41,583 bases of DNA from Syntrophaceae bacterium UBA5744 (GTDB lineage: Bacteria; Desulfobacterota; Syntrophia; Syntrophales; UBA2192): NCBI GenBank assembly GCA_002419215.1, contig DIFQ01000024.1:1-41583 (forward strand). Reading direction: 5' to 3'. The notes beneath the pieces are model-generated. The model was not told the origin of the DNA and did no database searches. It saw only the letters and a program-made list of their open reading frames with translations. Position 1 is the stretch's first letter, and every line of letters starts with the position of its first letter. Positions 1 to 8,703 of the stretch are shown piece after piece. A program made the translations under genes and the position numbers.

Positions 1-88
1 CTGTACTAAAAAGTCAGAAGAGCCACATTTTTTTATGCTGAGTGTTTGGTGCTGTTTGGCCCCCGAAAAAGTGTCGGCATATCTTACA

Positions 89-116
89 TTCGACATGCAG
101 GCGCTCCCCTGTCGAA
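89..116. promoter_or_regulatory. Inverted repeat TTCGACA-N14-TGTCGAA
   Basis: A perfect 7-base inverted repeat (89-95 and 110-116) with a 14-base spacer. Centre-to-centre spacing is about two helical turns, which would suit a dimeric regulator. No T-tract follows, so a terminator is unlikely. Function is inferred only from position upstream of the EPS genes. Confidence 0.3.
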
Positions 117-193
117 CATGCAATTTGCGCGGCTGATTTCGTGGGCATATCGTTAAGATTGCAAGCATTTACAATGAATTAGCTATGTGGCGC

Positions 194-238
194 GGCAATC
201 TCCGATTACTATATCGACCACGTGGTATGGAGATTGCC
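194..238. promoter_or_regulatory. Nested inverted repeat with central ACCACGTGGT palindrome
   Basis: A perfect 10-base inverted repeat (194-203, GGCAATCTCC, and 229-238, GGAGATTGCC) encloses a perfect 10-base palindrome, ACCACGTGGT, at 217-226. The nested symmetry and the location before the EPS locus suggest an operator or a structured leader. There is no T-run to support a terminator. Confidence 0.35.
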
Positions 239-793
239 TTATGATTCGTCGAGAGTGAAGAGGGGGGGCACGAGTTCGGGTTTGTCCCGAAATCGCTTTC
301 ACCGAAAACAATCCTGTTGAAACGATCATTCGTCAACCGATACGGGTCGTCGGAACCTCGAGTCGGTCAGAGCCCCTCTTGCGTCGGAATAAACCTGGGG
401 ATTCCCGTATCCGCCGCGCCTTCATGATTCCGAAATACCTTGCATATCCATAGCGTATCGTCCGTTTCCTGAACCCGGATGGATGACGTTTGAGTGAGCA
501 GAATCCGGGGTTCAGGCCTGAGATACGGAACTCGCCGGGCTTGCCCGGGCGTGTTCAAGGCCCTGTGGATTGTCCGGAACCATCCATCACGGCGCCTCGA
601 TGCCTTTTCAGTTCGTTTATGTAACTGAGAGGGCGTAAGCCTGCCTGATGTACAACCTGAGCGGTTTTGATCATGGCGCGCTTGAGGATGATCCAAACAT
701 CCCCGTCACCCTTACTGATTTTCAGATCCGTTCCGCATAAACCCCTTCAAAACGCCTTTATCAACCATTAAAGCCTCACATCAAGGATGACCT

Positions 794-1771
794 ATGATCC
801 CGGTGCCAGGTCCTGATCCCCATTCAGCCCCGAGCCCATGCTCCTCGACGTATTTACGCGATATCTACTACCGGCTCAAACCCTTGATTCCCAGGCGACT
901 GCAGATCGAGTTGCGCAGGTGGTACGTGGCCAGACTGCGCCAGCAGTGTTCAGGTGTCTGGCCGATCAACGAAAGGGCGGCAGCGCCTCCAGCGGGGTGG
1001 CAGGGCTGGCCCGACGGCAAGCGTTTTGCCGTGGTGCTCACGCACGACGTGGATACGGTTCAAGGACAAACTCGATGTCGCGAACTGATGGAGTTGGAGA
1101 AGAACCTCGAATTCCGTTCCTCCTTCAATTTCGTGCCTCGGCGCTACAATGTCTCTGCCGAGTTGCGGAAAGAACTCGTTGATAACGATTTCGAAGTCGG
1201 CGTGCACGGTCTTTACCACGATGGGAATTATTATAAATCCCGAGGGGTTTTTTCGCAGAGGGCAGAGTTGATCAACCGGTACCTGAAAGAATGGAATGCC
1301 GTCGGGTTTCGATCGCCCTCCATGCATCATGAACTCGAGTGGATTCACGATCTCGATATCGAATATGACGCCTCGACCTTCGATACGGACCCTTTTGAGC
1401 CCCAGGCTGACGGGGTCTGCACCATATTTCCTTTCTGGGTGGCGGGACAGAACGGGCAACGGGGATACGTTGAATTGCCGTACACGCTCCCTCAGGATTT
1501 CACGTTGTTTGTCCTGATGCGATGTCGGGACATCGGGATCTGGAAGCAAAAACTGAACTGGGTCGCGGAAAAGGGAGGCATGGTTCTGATGAACACACAC
1601 CCGGACTATATGGTCTTCCATTCCGAAACGCCGGGCATGGAAGAATTCCGGGCCGACCATTACAGGGAAATACTGCTCTATCTGAAAACGAGATACGAAG
1701 GGCAGTATTGGCACGTGCTTCCCGGTGAGATGTCACGATTCTGGCGCTGCTTGTATGCTGGAGGGCGATAA
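794..1771 (+). CDS. Polysaccharide deacetylase family protein (NodB-like)
   Basis: 325 aa. Family members remove acetyl groups from N- or O-acetylated sugars using a metal held by Asp/His residues. Visible motifs are THDVD (about 83-87, replacing the usual TFDDG), a His pair at about H138 and H142 in EVGVHGLYH, FRSP (172-175) for the RxP motif, and NTHP with H269. The long N-terminal stretch before residue 75 has no recognisable domain, and I see no signal peptide, so it probably acts in the cytoplasm. The start has AAGGATG a few bases upstream. The stop lies 3 bases before the next glycosyltransferase, so the two are probably translationally coupled. The substrate is unknown. Confidence 0.8.
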   Translation: MIPVPGPDPHSAPSPCSSTYLRDIYYRLKPLIPRRLQIELRRWYVARLRQQCSGVWPINERAAAPPAGWQGWPDGKRFAVVLTHDVDTVQGQTRCRELMELEKNLEFRSSFNFVPRRYNVSAELRKELVDNDFEVGVHGLYHDGNYYKSRGVFSQRAELINRYLKEWNAVGFRSPSMHHELEWIHDLDIEYDASTFDTDPFEPQADGVCTIFPFWVAGQNGQRGYVELPYTLPQDFTLFVLMRCRDIGIWKQKLNWVAEKGGMVLMNTHPDYMVFHSETPGMEEFRADHYREILLYLKTRYEGQYWHVLPGEMSRFWRCLYAGGR

Positions 1772-1774
1772 ACC

Positions 1775-3010
1775 ATGAAAGTGTGCCATGTGGTGTATGC
1801 CTTTTACGAAACGGATACCCGTGTCCGTATGTATGCCGAAGCCCTTTCCGAGCGCGGGGATCATGTGGATGTCATCTCTCTGCGGAAAGAGGGACAAGCG
1901 CGTTGCGAGGTCGTCGAAGGCGTTCATGTCAACCGGATTCAGCCAAGGGTGATCAACGAGCGGAACAAGGCAACGTACTTGTTCCGGTTGATCAAGTTTT
2001 TCATGAAATCATCCGCATTTCTGGCGAAGTCAACGCTGAACGGAGACGGTCGCTATGATTTGATTCACATCCACTCGGTGCCGGATTTCGAGGTGTTTGC
2101 AGCGCTGATCCCAAAACTCTCCGGCTCGAAAATCATTCTCGACATTCATGATATTGTGCCTGAGTTCTACGCAAGCAAGTTTAACGTCAGCGAGAATTCC
2201 CTTATCTTCAAGGGCCTGGTCCTCACCGAGCGGGCGTCGACGGCCTTTGCGGATTACGTCATCGTCGCCAATCATCTTTGGGAAAGGACCCTGACGGAGA
2301 GATCCGTAAAGAAGGAAAAGTGTTCGACCTTTCTGAATTATCCGATCCCTGCGTTCTTCCGGACCTACCCGAAAGACCGGGACGATGGGAAGGTCGTCCT
2401 GGTCTATCCCGGATCCCTGAACTGGCACCAGGGTGTCGACATCGCGATCCGGGCGTTTGATCGGATCAAAACCAGGGTGCCGGAAGCGGAATTTCATATC
2501 TACGGAAGCGGTCCCGCAGTGGGTTTCCTTCGAAAATTAGTCGATGAGCGAAACATGAACAACCGGGTCTTCATCAGGGAGTTTTTGCCTCTCGACGAGA
2601 TCGTCCCGCTGATGGCCAGCGCCGATATCGGCGTCGTGCCGAAACGTGCGGACTCCTTCGGCGACCAGGCTTTCAGCACCAAGATTTTTGAGTTCATGGC
2701 CCTGGGCGTACCGGTCATTGTGTCCAGGACGCAGATTGACAGTTTTTATTTCGATGACTCCGTCGTAAAATTCTTCGATTCAAAAGACGAGGAGAACCTC
2801 GCCGAAGCCATGCTCGAGTTAATCAGAAACAGACCACTGCGGACGATGCTTTCCCGAAACGCCGCCGCCTATATCCAAGGTCATTCCTGGTCGTGCAGGA
2901 AAAAGGACTACACGCGTCTGGTTGACGAGATTGCAGCCTCCGGGATGTGCGGGAAGACACCGGACTCTCAATCCGACAGCACCCATCGAGTGGCGGGGGG
3001 GCGCTTGTGA
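1775..3010 (+). CDS. Glycosyltransferase family 4 (GT-B fold)
   Basis: 411 aa, a normal length for the family. The N-terminal Rossmann domain begins MKVCHVVYAFYETDTRV and the C-terminal domain carries YPGSLNWHQGVD and the donor-binding stretch TKIFEFMALGVPVIVS (about residues 305-320). The first Glu of the E-x7-E motif is not obvious (SFGDQAF precedes the helix) and the second Glu is present. It should transfer a sugar from an activated donor to a lipid-linked or glycan acceptor at the inner membrane. It begins 3 bases after the deacetylase. Donor and acceptor cannot be read from sequence. Confidence 0.85.
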   Translation: MKVCHVVYAFYETDTRVRMYAEALSERGDHVDVISLRKEGQARCEVVEGVHVNRIQPRVINERNKATYLFRLIKFFMKSSAFLAKSTLNGDGRYDLIHIHSVPDFEVFAALIPKLSGSKIILDIHDIVPEFYASKFNVSENSLIFKGLVLTERASTAFADYVIVANHLWERTLTERSVKKEKCSTFLNYPIPAFFRTYPKDRDDGKVVLVYPGSLNWHQGVDIAIRAFDRIKTRVPEAEFHIYGSGPAVGFLRKLVDERNMNNRVFIREFLPLDEIVPLMASADIGVVPKRADSFGDQAFSTKIFEFMALGVPVIVSRTQIDSFYFDDSVVKFFDSKDEENLAEAMLELIRNRPLRTMLSRNAAAYIQGHSWSCRKKDYTRLVDEIAASGMCGKTPDSQSDSTHRVAGGRL

Positions 3011-3454
3011 CCGGATGCCGGCAGGCTGCGTCACGCGCGATGACACCTCCGGACAGGCAAGCGCCCGGCATGGAGGTCGTCCTCTGCGCATGGAAAGAAT
3101 CGAGGCCCGTCATCGAGAACCAGGGTGGTGCGAAGGCAGACCCGTTCCCCTGTTCCCCTCGCATTTCTCGAAGAGGAGCCCGGGGAGGGCGGTTGCCGCA
3201 GCGGGGCGACGACAAGAGAGGCCCTGCAAAGAGGGAGACGATCCCCCTTTGTCAAGAGGGACAGCCGTGAAGCCGGCGGATGATCTGAAAGGTTCCGGGG
3301 CGAATCGCCGAGAGCTCCGCGGCTGGGTGAGATGGCCTCGCGCGTCTACAGGATGGCCCAGGGAACGCATGCAACGCAATCGATGAGAACCAGCCTTTCC
3401 CCCTTGTGCAGGGGCCGGGTTGAGGGCAAGGAATTCGGAGGAAGAAGACCGAAC
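3011..3454. other. 444-base gap without a convincing gene
   Basis: Several overlapping frames are open only because the DNA is GC-rich. None has a good ribosome binding site or family resemblance. Near 3243-3260 and 3397-3414 there are C-rich and G-rich inverted motifs (CCCCCTTTGTCAAGAGGG and CCCCCTTGTGCAGGGG) that may be decayed copies of an intergenic hairpin repeat. The gap is unusual inside an otherwise tightly packed operon and may mark a recombination joint. Confidence 0.4.
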
Positions 3455-4327
3455 ATGTACTGGGAACGGATGTCCATTGACGAATATGCGATGTACGAGA
3501 AGGGACAGGGAGAGAAGCTGGTGCGGGTCGATGGGGTATGGTGGAGAGAAGTGCGTCCATTCTTTTACAGGCCACTGTTTCCGTTCCAGCGGTTCGCTCC
3601 CGGAAAAGTGAAATCGCCCCTCCCGTCCTTTTTGTTCGGGTATCAATACCCTGTGGTCGAAGGCGCTCCGGCGAACTCCCATCTCAATTTGTTGGTATTC
3701 GACGACATCCACAATTATTCACTGGGCACATTGAAGCACAAGCAGCGAAACGAGATCAAAAGGGGGTTGAAAAATTTTTCCGTCAAGCGAATCGTCGAGC
3801 ATGACGAATTTGTCGATGGGGGCTACAAGGCATACGTATCCTTTTTTCAGAGAACAAATTACAACTGGAAAAATGATCGAATCTATCGCAAGGCTTTCAT
3901 CAAGTGGGCGAATCATCTGTTTCGTTTCCCCAAGATCGTCATTCACGGGGCCTACAGGGGGGATGAGCTGTCGGCAGTCAATTTATCCTATCTCGTCGAG
4001 GATGTCATCATCGATGCCGCATTTTTTTCCACCACGGAAGGGCTCAAGATGGGAAGTTCCGAGGCGACATGGCATGTGATCAGGGAAAACGCGGCGGCTA
4101 CATCGGATGCACGATACATCTATGAGGGACCGCTGTCGGGCAATAAGGGGCTTGACGATTCGAAAATATTGAGGGGCTGCAGCATTCTCTGTCAGCCGGC
4201 ATATTGCTCGGTCCATGCCCTTCCCCTGTTTATTTTGAAAACCGTATTCAAAAAAGCGCATGCAAGGCTCCGCGGAATGGACGAACAACAAATCGAAACA
4301 CGATATTTTGGTAAAAAGCAGGCATGA
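3455..4327 (+). CDS. GNAT/FemAB-like acyltransferase
   Basis: 290 aa from the ATG at 3455. I chose this start because GGAGGAAG lies at 3437-3444 and residues encoded further upstream look non-coding. The C-terminal half has the feel of an Acetyltransf_6/FemAB-type GNAT domain: HKQRNEIKRGLKN (acceptor-side helix), then VIHGAYRGDELSAVNLSY and a late GSSEATWHVI stretch. Such proteins move acyl or aminoacyl groups onto amino groups of sugars or peptides. Context in an EPS operon suggests decoration of the repeat unit. The acyl donor is unknown. Fold-level assignment is moderate and function is inferred. Confidence 0.6.
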   Translation: MYWERMSIDEYAMYEKGQGEKLVRVDGVWWREVRPFFYRPLFPFQRFAPGKVKSPLPSFLFGYQYPVVEGAPANSHLNLLVFDDIHNYSLGTLKHKQRNEIKRGLKNFSVKRIVEHDEFVDGGYKAYVSFFQRTNYNWKNDRIYRKAFIKWANHLFRFPKIVIHGAYRGDELSAVNLSYLVEDVIIDAAFFSTTEGLKMGSSEATWHVIRENAAATSDARYIYEGPLSGNKGLDDSKILRGCSILCQPAYCSVHALPLFILKTVFKKAHARLRGMDEQQIETRYFGKKQA

Positions 4328-4352
4328 CCGATCGGCAGGAGTCATCGCCCTC

Positions 4353-5324
4353 ATGCGAGGGCATCCCGATGCAACGCACCATGCGTCTGAGACGCACGGG
4401 TTGCCGAATCATGTCGAATCATTCGTGACGATGAACGTTTCCAGTGCAGACCGGCTGCTGACCCTTTACCTTTTTCGCCCGATCCTGCGAAGGCTCGGCG
4501 CGGAGAGACAATTCAGAATACCGATATTGATGTATCATAGCGTATCCCGTCAGGCAGCGACAGGAAACCATTCTTATTATGAACTGAATACAAGTGCCGA
4601 GGCGTTTGATCTTCAGATGTCGCATCTTAAAAACGACGGCTACAGGATCATTGGCCTCGGTGAAGCGGTTGATCGGGTGAGCGGATCGAACAGCGAAAAT
4701 GCAGTCAAGGGGGAAAAGGTTGCGGTGCTGACCTTCGATGACGGATTTCGAAATTTCCATGACCATGCCTATCCCATACTCAAGAAATACGGGTTTGGAG
4801 CCACCGTGTTTTTGTCTACGGATTATATCGACAGGGACAGAAGAATATTCGAAGGAAGGGAGTGCATGACGTGGGAAGAGATTCGTTTTCTGTCCGATGA
4901 AGGAATTATTTTCGGATCTCACGCTGTAACGCATGAGCCGCTCATCTCCATGGATATGCAAACCGTCAAAATGGAGTTGATGCAATCGAAGGAGCGCATT
5001 GAGAGCGAGACCGGGAAGCCCGTCGATTATTTTTCTTATCCCTATCGATATCCGGAGCATGATAAGGAATTCATCCGCAGCATCGAGAGTCTCCTTGCCC
5101 TGGCGGGCTACAGAGCAGCAGTGAGCACGCGAATCGGCACGGTTAAAAAGGGAGATGGCGTTTATTCGTTGAAGCGTATCCCGATCAGCACGAACGATGG
5201 CGGTCGGATGCTGGCTGCAAAATTAGAGGGTGCGTACGACTGGCTGTATCGGCTGCAATCCTGGAAGAAGAGAAGCCTTTTCCTGTATTCCCTGCTTGGC
5301 CGCAGAACCAGCAAATCGCAATGA
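4353..5324 (+). CDS. Polysaccharide deacetylase family protein
   Basis: A second deacetylase, clearer than the first. It has PILMYHSVS near the N-terminus, then the metal motif TFDDGFRNF, then HAVTHEPL (the H-x3-H motif) and SYPYRYP (motif 3). I place the start at 4353 because AGGAG lies at 4337-4341. The ATG at 4431 is the alternative and gives a 297-residue protein that fits the family better but has no visible ribosome binding site. No signal peptide is evident. It probably deacetylates a sugar of the glycan or its lipid-linked precursor. It follows the FemAB-like gene by 25 bases. Confidence 0.85.
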   Translation: MRGHPDATHHASETHGLPNHVESFVTMNVSSADRLLTLYLFRPILRRLGAERQFRIPILMYHSVSRQAATGNHSYYELNTSAEAFDLQMSHLKNDGYRIIGLGEAVDRVSGSNSENAVKGEKVAVLTFDDGFRNFHDHAYPILKKYGFGATVFLSTDYIDRDRRIFEGRECMTWEEIRFLSDEGIIFGSHAVTHEPLISMDMQTVKMELMQSKERIESETGKPVDYFSYPYRYPEHDKEFIRSIESLLALAGYRAAVSTRIGTVKKGDGVYSLKRIPISTNDGGRMLAAKLEGAYDWLYRLQSWKKRSLFLYSLLGRRTSKSQ

Positions 5325-5361
5325 TCCCGGCGGCGCGAGAAACGACACCGGGCGGGACTCC

Positions 5362-6327
5362 ATGATCCACGCGAAAGAACCGGAGAGCCCGGGCATGATC
5401 GATATCAGCACAGTCATTGTAAACTGGAACTCGAGGCAATACCTGGCGAAGTGTCTCGACACCATGCTGTCGCACAAACGAACGATTCGCGTGGAGGTGA
5501 TCGTTGTCGACAATGCGTCCGGTGACGGCACCGTGGATTGGCTCAAGGAAGAATATCCTGAAGTCACCGTGATCGAGAGCACCGAGAACGTCGGTTTTGC
5601 GAGGGGCAACAACATCGGGATCCGGAAGGCGTCGGGACGCCTTATCTGTCTTGTCAACCCGGACGTTGAATTCCGCGATGAATGCCTGCAGGCGTTGTGC
5701 GGGTACATGGAAAGAAACCAGGATGTGGGAATCTGCGGCCCGAAAATACTCAATGGTGACGGATCGATCCAGTACTCCTGCAGGGAATACCCGACCTTGT
5801 GGAATAATTTGTGTTTTGCATTGGGCTTCTATAGAATATTTCCGCATAGCGCCGTGTTCAGCAACGAGTTGATGTCCTATTTCGGGCACGATCGGCTGCG
5901 GGAAGTAGAGGCGATATCGGGATGTTTCATGTTGGTGAGGCGAGAGGCCATGGAGGAGGTAGGGCTGCTGGACGAATCGTTCTTCATGTATTCGGAAGAC
6001 CTGGACTGGTGCAAACGGTTCCATGACAGGGGCTGGAAGATTGTATTCAACCCGGCAGTCTCGGCCGTGCACTACGGCGGCGGAAGTTCGGAAAACGAGC
6101 CGGCGCGATTTGCCGTTGAAAAAGAGCTGGCAATCCTCCGATATTGGAACAAGCATCACGGGGCCATCGAGAACACCCTCATCCGGATCATCCTCCTGAC
6201 GAATCATGCCTTGAGAATCGCCATATTCGGGGTCCTCTCCATGCGGGGGTCGGCAGGGAGAAGCGGCATGCGGGGGAACGCGCGAAATCACGCCGCCTGT
6301 TTCCGATCCCTGGTGAAGGTGAGATGA
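5362..6327 (+). CDS. Glycosyltransferase family 2, rhamnosyltransferase-like
   Basis: 321 aa from ATG 5362 (GGCGGG just upstream). A start at 5395 is possible, and the open frame extends back into the preceding gene. GT-A fold motifs are STVIVNWNSRQYL, VDNASGDGT, NVGFARGNNIGI, and the metal site region CLVNPDVEF. A later ISGCFMLVRREAMEEVG and MYSEDLDWCKR are typical of the WbbL/rhamnosyltransferase branch of GT2. It should add one sugar to the lipid-linked repeat unit on the cytoplasmic face. Exact sugar specificity is not readable. Confidence 0.85.
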   Translation: MIHAKEPESPGMIDISTVIVNWNSRQYLAKCLDTMLSHKRTIRVEVIVVDNASGDGTVDWLKEEYPEVTVIESTENVGFARGNNIGIRKASGRLICLVNPDVEFRDECLQALCGYMERNQDVGICGPKILNGDGSIQYSCREYPTLWNNLCFALGFYRIFPHSAVFSNELMSYFGHDRLREVEAISGCFMLVRREAMEEVGLLDESFFMYSEDLDWCKRFHDRGWKIVFNPAVSAVHYGGGSSENEPARFAVEKELAILRYWNKHHGAIENTLIRIILLTNHALRIAIFGVLSMRGSAGRSGMRGNARNHAACFRSLVKVR

Positions 6328-6346
6328 AGACCCGAAGACGGAAGCG

Positions 6347-7240
6347 ATGAAAAAGGGAAAATACGTGCTTGTCACGGCAGCCCGCAACGAAGCTGCCTAT
6401 ATCGAAAAGACGATCCAATCCATCCTCGGCCAGACCGTCATCCCCGAAAAATGGGTGATTGTCAGCGATGGGTCTACGGATGCGACCGACGATGTTGTTG
6501 AAGCCTATGCAAGGGAAAATCCGTCGCTGGAATGTGTCCGGGTGAATCGGGAGGGCCGGGATCGGAATTTTGCGGCGAAGGTACACGCCATCAACCGGGG
6601 TTATGAGAAAGTCAAGGGGGTCGAGTTCGATTACATCGGGATCCTGGATGCGGATGTTACGCTGCCGGATGACTATTATGAAAAGATCATCAGCGAGTTT
6701 CAGAAAGACAACCGCCTGGGCGTCGCCGGGGGCTTGATTTATGAGCCGGTAGGGGGTCAATTCAGGGGCAGACAGTTCAACCGCTTGACATCCGTGTCCG
6801 GGTCGATCCAATTCTTCCGCCGGGAATGCTACGACGCCATCGGCGGGCTGGTGCCGGCCGTCCATGGCGGAGAGGATACGATTGCCTCGATCGCGGCAAG
6901 AATGAACGGATGGAAGGTGGAAACCTATCCGCACCTGATCGTCCATCATCACAAGCCGATGTCGGGCGTGAAAAGCATGGCCAGAAGTTACTATCGTCTC
7001 GGGATGATGGATTATTCCATGGGGTTCCACCCCGTCGCGGAAGTGGCAAAATGCATGTATCGGCTTGCAGGTGAATCTCTCTGGGGAACCTTGATCCAAC
7101 TTTGCGGTTTTTTTGCGGCCTGTCTTTCGGCGGAGGAGAGGCCCGTTTCGGACGAATTCGTTCGTTACGTCAGAAAGGAGCACGCGGAGCGCGTCAAATC
7201 GTTTTTGAGACTCGGTGCAGTGCGAAACAGGTCGAATTAA
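6347..7240 (+). CDS. Glycosyltransferase family 2
   Basis: 297 aa. N-terminal GT-A domain with VTAARNEAAYIEKTIQSI, VSDGSTDATDD, and the metal-binding DADV (about residues 103-106) within YIGILDADVTLPDDYY. GGEDTIASIAARMNGW (about 169-184) fits the ED motif for the catalytic region. A hydrophobic stretch near 245-258 (LIQLCGFFAACL) could sit against the membrane. It starts 19 bases after the previous glycosyltransferase, so both are in one operon. Substrates are unknown. Confidence 0.85.
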   Translation: MKKGKYVLVTAARNEAAYIEKTIQSILGQTVIPEKWVIVSDGSTDATDDVVEAYARENPSLECVRVNREGRDRNFAAKVHAINRGYEKVKGVEFDYIGILDADVTLPDDYYEKIISEFQKDNRLGVAGGLIYEPVGGQFRGRQFNRLTSVSGSIQFFRRECYDAIGGLVPAVHGGEDTIASIAARMNGWKVETYPHLIVHHHKPMSGVKSMARSYYRLGMMDYSMGFHPVAEVAKCMYRLAGESLWGTLIQLCGFFAACLSAEERPVSDEFVRYVRKEHAERVKSFLRLGAVRNRSN

Positions 7241-7247
7241 TCGGGCC

Positions 7248-8627
7248 ATGGGGGGTGATTTCACAAATATCAATGCACTGGGTCTGACGCTGACGGTCCT
7301 GATGGGCACCCTCACCCTGATCCTGCCGAGACGGTTTGCCCCGATCCCCCTGGTGGCCATCGGCATGTATATGACCATGGGGCAGATCGTAGACGTATTC
7401 GGCCTGCATTTCGACATGCTGCGGGTGATGATCCTGTTCGGGTGGGCAAGACTCATCCTCCGGTCGGAAGTTGCGGAAATCGAATTCAACGAGGTCGACA
7501 TCGCGCTGCTGGCGTGGGTGCTGGTCAATGTCGCATGCTACAGTCTTCGGGAATTAAGCGGGCAGGCGTTGATCAATCGCCTCGGCTTCGCGTACGACGT
7601 CGTCGGTTTTTATTTTTTCTTTCGATGCCTGGTGCGGGACAGGGAGGACTGCCTGACGCTGATCAGGGCGATTGCCCTGCTGGCGATTCCGCTTGCCTGC
7701 CTGATGATCCTGGAGAAAGCAACGGGGAGAAATCTGTTTTCCTATTTCGGCGGCGTGCCGGAGTTTACGCCGGTGCGTAACGGGAGGCTTCGTTGCGGGG
7801 GGCCCTTCAGGCACCCCATCATGGCGGGGACCTTCGGGGCCGTTGCCTTTCCCTTGTGCGTCGGATTGTGGTTTGCGGGGAAAGACAGGGCGGCGGCCGT
7901 CGCGGCGGCCGTTGCATCGCCGGTCATGGTGATCACGTCGGCATCCAGCGGTCCCGTATTGGCCTACGTGGGGGGGATCCTGGCGCTATCCGCATGGATG
8001 CTCAGGAGCTACATGCGCGAGGTGAGATGGTGTATCGTCGGTGCCCTCCTCGCGTTGCATCTCTTCATGAAGGCTCCCATATGGTATATCATCGACAAGT
8101 TCAGCGAGTTACTGGGGGGAACGGGATGGCATCGGTCGGAGCTGATCGACCAGGCGATCGCGAGGATCGACGAGTGGTGGCTTCTGGGGACCAGCAAGAC
8201 CGGCCACTGGATGCCTTATAAATTGCGTTTGCACGATGCGGCAGACATCACGAATCAGTATCTTCAGAATGGGGTCGACGGGGGTCTCATTACGATGTTT
8301 CTGTTCATTGTCGTCATCGTATTGTGCTTCCGGAGAGTCGGTATGGCCGTGCGGGCAGGGGAAACGGCGGCAGGGGAAACGGCGGCAGGAGAAACGATGG
8401 AAGAGGAAATGATGGAAGCGGAAACGGTGGCAGAGATCCCGAATTACCTGCCCTGGGCCCTGGGGTCGGCCCTGTTTGTCCATGTCGTCTCGTTCATCTC
8501 CGTGGCATATTTCGATCAGATGGTGATCTATTGGTTTATGCTCCTGGCCATGATTGCCGCTCTGCCGGATGAGAGTGAATACGAGGACTGGAGCGCGGCC
8601 GCCGTCGATGGTGACGGCCCGGGCTGA
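7248..8627 (+). CDS. O-antigen ligase/Wzy-like polymerase
   Basis: About 459 aa with many hydrophobic segments, consistent with a polytopic inner membrane protein of the WaaL/Wzy family that joins or polymerises glycan repeat units in the periplasm. The family's large periplasmic loop is suggested by LFSYFGGVPEFTPVRNGRLRCGGPFRHPIMAG (quoted in part: GGPFRHPIMAGTFG) and LGTSKTGHWMP. I chose the ATG at 7248, 8 bases after the previous stop; GTG/ATG starts from 7215 would overlap that gene. A charged loop before the last two membrane segments is built from five 15-base repeats. It is the only polymerase candidate in the window. Confidence 0.75.
   Translation: MGGDFTNINALGLTLTVLMGTLTLILPRRFAPIPLVAIGMYMTMGQIVDVFGLHFDMLRVMILFGWARLILRSEVAEIEFNEVDIALLAWVLVNVACYSLRELSGQALINRLGFAYDVVGFYFFFRCLVRDREDCLTLIRAIALLAIPLACLMILEKATGRNLFSYFGGVPEFTPVRNGRLRCGGPFRHPIMAGTFGAVAFPLCVGLWFAGKDRAAAVAAAVASPVMVITSASSGPVLAYVGGILALSAWMLRSYMREVRWCIVGALLALHLFMKAPIWYIIDKFSELLGGTGWHRSELIDQAIARIDEWWLLGTSKTGHWMPYKLRLHDAADITNQYLQNGVDGGLITMFLFIVVIVLCFRRVGMAVRAGETAAGETAAGETMEEEMMEAETVAEIPNYLPWALGSALFVHVVSFISVAYFDQMVIYWFMLLAMIAALPDESEYEDWSAAAVDGDGPG
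8355..8429 (+). repeat. Five degenerate 15-base tandem repeats inside the Wzy-like gene
   Basis: Units at 8355, 8370, 8385, 8400 and 8415 resemble GCAGGGGAAACGGCG. The first two are identical and the rest diverge progressively. They encode AGETA, AGETA, AGETM, EEEMM and EAETV, an acidic loop between membrane segments. Unit length keeps the reading frame, so copy number could vary by slippage without breaking the protein. Confidence 0.85.
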
Positions 8628-8666
8628 ATCGGTTAAATGACGGCCGACAAGAACCGCAACGTGAGG

Positions 8667-8680
8667 CCGGAACGTTCCGG
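8667..8680. promoter_or_regulatory. Perfect 14-base palindrome CCGGAACGTTCCGG
   Basis: It lies 23 bases before the start codon of the secreted beta-helix gene and just upstream of its strong AGGAGG (8692-8697). It could be an operator or a hairpin affecting translation. There is no T-tract. Function is inferred from position only. Confidence 0.3.
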
Positions 8681-8703
8681 TCGATTCGTTCAGGAGGAAA
8701 CAC

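Larger units (their letters stand above)
1..793. other. Gene-free leader of the EPS locus
   Basis: I see no convincing gene here. The only longer open frame (minus strand, 367-696) has no ribosome binding site and a composition unlike a folded protein. The first 240 bases are more AT-rich than the rest and hold two inverted repeats, listed separately. Its position directly before the first plus-strand EPS gene makes it the likely promoter and control region of the operon. I could not pick a convincing sigma-70 or sigma-54 promoter by eye. Confidence 0.5.

Noticed and set aside
367..696. 109-residue minus-strand open frame in the left leader
   Set aside because: No ribosome binding site, biased composition, no family resemblance, and it is opposed to the operon start.
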